Shown here piece after piece: positions 13,963 to 16,637 of a stretch of 16,637 bases of DNA. The first letter of the stretch is position 1, and each line of letters starts with the position of its first letter. The translations under genes were made by a program, and so were the position numbers. Under the pieces are notes generated by a model, which did not search any database, was not told the DNA's origin, and saw only the letters and a list, made by a program, of their open reading frames with translations. The stretch is taken from NCBI GenBank assembly GCA_947259685.1, contig CAMYNC010000148.1, positions 1-16,637 on the forward strand, in the 5' to 3' direction. The DNA comes from an uncultured Desulfuromonadales bacterium. GTDB lineage: Bacteria; Desulfobacterota; Desulfuromonadia; Desulfuromonadales; Geopsychrobacteraceae.

Positions 13963-14868
13963 TCAGGCTCGGTGCTGATGACTGAAGCGGCGCTCGATCG
14001 AGCGCTTGAAGGAAACGGCCGGATAACCAAGAATCAAAACCATCGCCGGTTTATTCCCTGGGGGGATTTTTAACTTTTGGCAGAGCGTTGGATTACGTTG
14101 CATCAGTGGCGGCGCGCCACCGATGATGCAGCTTCCCAACCCCAGCGATTCGGCGGCCAACATAGCGTAAGTGCAAGGGATGCTGGCTTCGATCGTTTCG
14201 ACATAGGGGGAATGATGAAAGATCAGCAGTGCCGGGGCATTCCAGAAGAGGCTATCCCGGCCCTGCTGATGACTTTGGACGTAGCTCTCCGCCAAGGGCA
14301 AAATGAAGCTGCTGAATTGTTCGTAGCGGACCTTGCCGAGAAAGGGGCGCAGCAACGACAGTGCCCGCGGACGCATGATTTTCAGCATCCCCCGGTAACC
14401 GGCGACAATCTCGCCAGCAAGTTTCTGTACTTCGCCGGCACCGTTGACCGAAACAACGCCAACATCCCAGGGCGGAATCCCCATTGGTGCACTGGCCGCC
14501 ATGGCGATAATCCGCTCCAGCAATTCCGTTTCGACGGGCTGTTCGGCAAACCTGCGGATGCTGCGCCGCGACTGCAGCAGGGCGCTTAAGGCATCAGCAT
14601 CGGCCCTTTGCTCTGCTGGCGGCAAGGGACGTAAATCGTCGGGATTCAAACCCCGACCACGGACGCTGATACACTCCTCCGGGCAGACCATCATGCAGTG
14701 GCCGCAGGCGATGCACTCGAAACCGATTGAAAGCTGCTGGACCTTGCCTGCTTCAAGGGTCAGAACTTCGGCCGGACAAGCCTTGACGCATTGGCCGCAG
14801 CGGGTGCAGCGCTGATCATCAACCGAAACCTTTCCCGCTTCATGATACTGACTGTGAATAACCGGCAT
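13963..14868 (-). CDS. Nitroreductase family protein with N-terminal 2x[4Fe-4S] ferredoxin domain
   Basis: 301 aa. Residues 18-66 form a bacterial ferredoxin domain with two complete clusters (C21, C24, C27, C31 and C52, C55, C58, C62). From about residue 95 an FMN nitroreductase domain follows. It starts SRRSIRRF, the usual FMN-phosphate anchor, and continues through SAPMGIPPWDVGVV, NAPALLIFHH and ESLGLGSCIIGG. The fusion is common in anaerobes and lets ferredoxin-level electrons reach FMN; substrates are mostly unknown. AGGAGG lies 5 nt before ATG 14868, a very strong site. A MITE-like element ends just upstream of that site, so native promoter sequence has been displaced. Likely co-transcribed with the GyrI-like gene. 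Confidence 0.9.
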   Translation of the reverse strand: MPVIHSQYHEAGKVSVDDQRCTRCGQCVKACPAEVLTLEAGKVQQLSIGFECIACGHCMMVCPEECISVRGRGLNPDDLRPLPPAEQRADADALSALLQSRRSIRRFAEQPVETELLERIIAMAASAPMGIPPWDVGVVSVNGAGEVQKLAGEIVAGYRGMLKIMRPRALSLLRPFLGKVRYEQFSSFILPLAESYVQSHQQGRDSLFWNAPALLIFHHSPYVETIEASIPCTYAMLAAESLGLGSCIIGGAPPLMQRNPTLCQKLKIPPGNKPAMVLILGYPAVSFKRSIERRFSHQHRA

Positions 14869-14877
14869 AGCTGCCTC

Positions 14878-15042
14878 CTAGTGTCCCGTGCGGTTAATCC
14901 TGTCTGTTAATTCAGGCCTTTTTGCCCGCTGTCCGCGTTGCGCCTCCTTGGTTTAACTATAGCTAGGCCTGCGCCGGCGCGCCTTGACAGCGACCAAAAT
15001 GACTCAGAATTATATGACACCATTAACCGCACGGGACACTAG
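14878..15042. mobile_element. MITE-like non-autonomous element, 165 bp
   Basis: Perfect 21-bp terminal inverted repeats at 14878-14898 and 15022-15042 begin CTAGTGTCCCGTGCGG. The similarity continues imperfectly for about 16 bp inward (TGTC, AATTC shared). CTAG at both ends could be a 4-bp target duplication or a TA duplication in a CTAG target, as used by IS630-type elements; the family is not certain. There is no transposase. It sits between the nitroreductase ribosome binding site and the 15110 gene. The minus-strand reading contains TATAAT but no good -35. Confidence 0.8.
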
Positions 15043-15109
15043 CTTCTCGAATATTTCAGATCCGTTTTCCGACCGCACGCATAGCAAGGCTTGCTGCCCC
15101 CTTAGTTTG

Positions 15110-15463
15110 TTAAATTTCATGCCCTGAGTTACTCAGAAAACTAAAACCGCAATGGATGCAGTTATTTGGAAGATTTGTATATTTTTTGAAAATATTCCCA
15201 CCCGAGAACATAAGGGGCTTTTGGCACTTGGGACAGCGACTTGCGGCAAAGAGAAGGCCAGGCATCAAAAAGATTGAAAGATAAATCAGCATCAATGGAA
15301 TTATCAGTTTTTCAGGGAAAACGTTATCGAGGAATACGCTTAGCGGGAAGGAGAGGACAAATCCGATAAACATAGACCAGACAGAGACACGATAACGTTT
15401 CCGTATGGTTTTTTTTCTAACTTCATACTTTTCTTCAAGTGTTTTCAACTCACTTCCCCTCAT
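15110..15463 (-). CDS. Two-helix membrane protein with C-terminal zinc ribbon
   Basis: 117 aa from ATG 15463. A charged N-terminal helix (LEEKYEVRKKTIRKRYR) is followed by two membrane helices at about residues 27-46 and 50-73, then a zinc ribbon. The ribbon is CPKC near 77-80 and CIHCG near 102-106, separated by a 21-residue loop. I recognise the architecture but no named family. ATG 15463 has no clear ribosome binding site. The in-frame TTG at 15448 has AGGGGA 6 nt upstream and may be the true start, giving MKTLEEKYEV. It lies 61 bp downstream of the TRAP permease gene. AT-richer than its neighbours, so possibly acquired. Confidence 0.6.
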   Translation of the reverse strand: MRGSELKTLEEKYEVRKKTIRKRYRVSVWSMFIGFVLSFPLSVFLDNVFPEKLIIPLMLIYLSIFLMPGLLFAASRCPKCQKPLMFSGGNIFKKYTNLPNNCIHCGFSFLSNSGHEI

Positions 15464-15524
15464 CAATTTATTCAAGATGACCGTACCAACAGCGCCTATA
15501 GAGAATTCATGGCAAGTCCCGAAA

Positions 15525-16637
15525 CTAACCGGGAGTAGCAATCTCAGCCAATGCATCTTTCCGCGAAGTCCGAAAACTCAGCACAAAAATTCCAACCAGC
15601 ACCAGCATTCCAGCCAAATGCGCCCACCAGACAACCGGCCAAAGCAACGCAATCGCACAGCCAAAGGTCAACAACCGAACCGGCCAGTTGAGTTTGGCCT
15701 CCATAAATCCCTGCAAGGCAGCAGTAAAGGCATACAGCCCGAACAGTGCAAAGAAAAAGACCTGCAACACCTCCGCCCAACTACCACCGATAAACGGCGT
15801 GTAGGCAAACAACAACGGGACTATATACAACCCTTTGGCAATCTTCCAGGACTGCAGGCCGGTTTCCATCGGCTTAGTGCCGGCAATAGCGGCGCCGGTG
15901 AAGGCGGCCAGAGCGACCGGTGGAGTGACGTTGGAATCCTGGCTGAGCCAGAAGACGATCAAATGCGCCGCGAGCAGGGCGTAGGTCATGGCGTGCGGAC
16001 TGAGCACCGCTTCGCGAACCATACTGGCCATGTCGACCGGTACCGCGTCGACAATCATCCGCGCGGCTTCTGCAGTCATCGGGTTACCGATTTCGGCCAG
16101 CTGGTCGGGTGCAGCGAGCATGAAGATTGCCTTGGCCGCTTCGGGGATCTGGCCGCTGACCAGGGTATCAACCAGCAGGCTATCGGCGATCAGGGCGTGC
16201 AGTGCCGGGGCTGAGAGAGTGCCGAGGACGATGTAGGCGGCGGTGACCGGCAGGCCCATGCCGAGCACCAGCGAGGCCAGGGCGATCAGGGCGAGGGCGA
16301 TCACCATGCTGTGCCCGGCCCATTCGGTGATCATCAGCGAGAAGGTGTTGCCGACCCCGGCGGTGGCGATAACGTTGACGATCAGCCCGACCGCGCAAAG
16401 CAGAATCGCCGTCATCACCATGTTGCGTGCCCCTAATGCCATCGCTTCGATAATCGCCTTGGGGCCCATTTTGTTGGCCGAAAACCAGGAAGCGACCACC
16501 ACAGCGATGATGCTGAGGCCGGCGGCGTAGGTGGGGGTGAAGCCGTAGATCAGCAGGCAGATCAGCACGCCGATCGGCAGCAGAAAAACGATGCCGCCCT
16601 TTTTGAACACCTCGATAGCGGAGACCTGTTCGCTGTC
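15525..16637 (-). CDS. TRAP transporter, fused DctQM-type permease (3' part)
   Basis: The 5' end lies beyond the window; the frame is open to the last base, so 370 C-terminal residues are visible. Family blocks include FKKGGIVFLLPIGVLI, GLIVNVIATAGVGNTFS, LVLGMGLPVTAAYIVLGTL, DSNVTPPVALAAFTGA and KGLYIVPLLFAYTPF. These define the large fused TRAP permease (TRAP_fused, usually paired with a TAXI solute-binding protein) that imports organic acids using Na+ or H+. About ten membrane helices are visible. The GTG at 16608 is internal, not the start, because conserved sequence continues upstream (QVSAIEVFKKG). No binding-protein gene is inside the window. Substrate not predictable. Confidence 0.9.
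   Translation of the reverse strand, partial: DSEQVSAIEVFKKGGIVFLLPIGVLICLLIYGFTPTYAAGLSIIAVVVASWFSANKMGPKAIIEAMALGARNMVMTAILLCAVGLIVNVIATAGVGNTFSLMITEWAGHSMVIALALIALASLVLGMGLPVTAAYIVLGTLSAPALHALIADSLLVDTLVSGQIPEAAKAIFMLAAPDQLAEIGNPMTAEAARMIVDAVPVDMASMVREAVLSPHAMTYALLAAHLIVFWLSQDSNVTPPVALAAFTGAAIAGTKPMETGLQSWKIAKGLYIVPLLFAYTPFIGGSWAEVLQVFFFALFGLYAFTAALQGFMEAKLNWPVRLLTFGCAIALLWPVVWWAHLAGMLVLVGIFVLSFRTSRKDALAEIATPG

Noticed and set aside
15464..15556. N-terminal extension of the zinc-ribbon membrane protein to 15556
   Set aside because: It would overlap the TRAP permease gene by 32 bp, has no ribosome binding site, and reads like translated intergenic DNA.

Overview
The window reads like the chromosome of an anaerobic, probably marine or sediment deltaproteobacterium of the Desulfuromonadales type. 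That placement is inference from gene content (a radical-SAM KamA-family aminomutase, a fused TRAP permease, a ferredoxin-nitroreductase, a KefF/KefB pair) and mixed GC. No rRNA, tRNA or CRISPR array was seen. Nearly every gene is on the minus strand; the only supported plus-strand gene is a small orphan at 1091-1354.

Layout. (1) 11-412: a small PF04020 (phage holin 4_2-like) membrane protein with its own promoter. (2) About 612-6579: an accessory-looking segment bounded by two copies of a 92-93 bp structured direct repeat. It holds the orphan gene, a stretch with a diverged repeat and hairpins (1355-1826), and a minus-strand run in transcription order: fic (DUF4172/Fic AMPylase-like), an unknown 165-aa gene, a DUF6880-like gene broken by two frameshifts, a 103-aa unknown, a zinc-finger/pRiA4b ORF-3-like protein, and a 128-aa unknown. 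No integrase or transposase is visible. (3) 6768-9303: kefF-like quinone oxidoreductase translationally coupled (ATGA overlap) to a KefB/KefC-type K+/H+ antiporter that carries a single frameshift. (4) 9475-12030: promoter, KamA-family aminomutase, glutamine-synthetase-family ligase, then a weak terminator-like hairpin. (5) 12439-15042: a 165-bp MITE-like element sits directly before the Shine-Dalgarno of a 2x[4Fe-4S]-nitroreductase. That gene is followed by a GyrI-like protein, a 32-codon remnant of a LysE-family exporter, a small unknown gene and a good bidirectional terminator. (6) 15110-16637: a two-helix zinc-ribbon protein and the 3' part of a fused TRAP transporter permease that runs off the window.

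How the genes may work together. KefF/KefB is a classic electrophile-protection pair, here apparently broken. The KamA-like/GS-like pair is the best candidate for an undescribed function. The aminomutase keeps its radical-SAM cysteines and PLP lysine but lacks both aspartates that bind the lysine side chain in lysine 2,3-aminomutase. The GS homologue keeps its metal and ATP residues but has changed two positions of the glutamate site. A beta-amino-acid osmolyte or conjugate pathway (isomerise, then amidate or ligate) would fit, but this is inference. Several independent lesions (DUF6880 twice, kefB once, LysE truncated) point to gene decay, or in part to assembly error.
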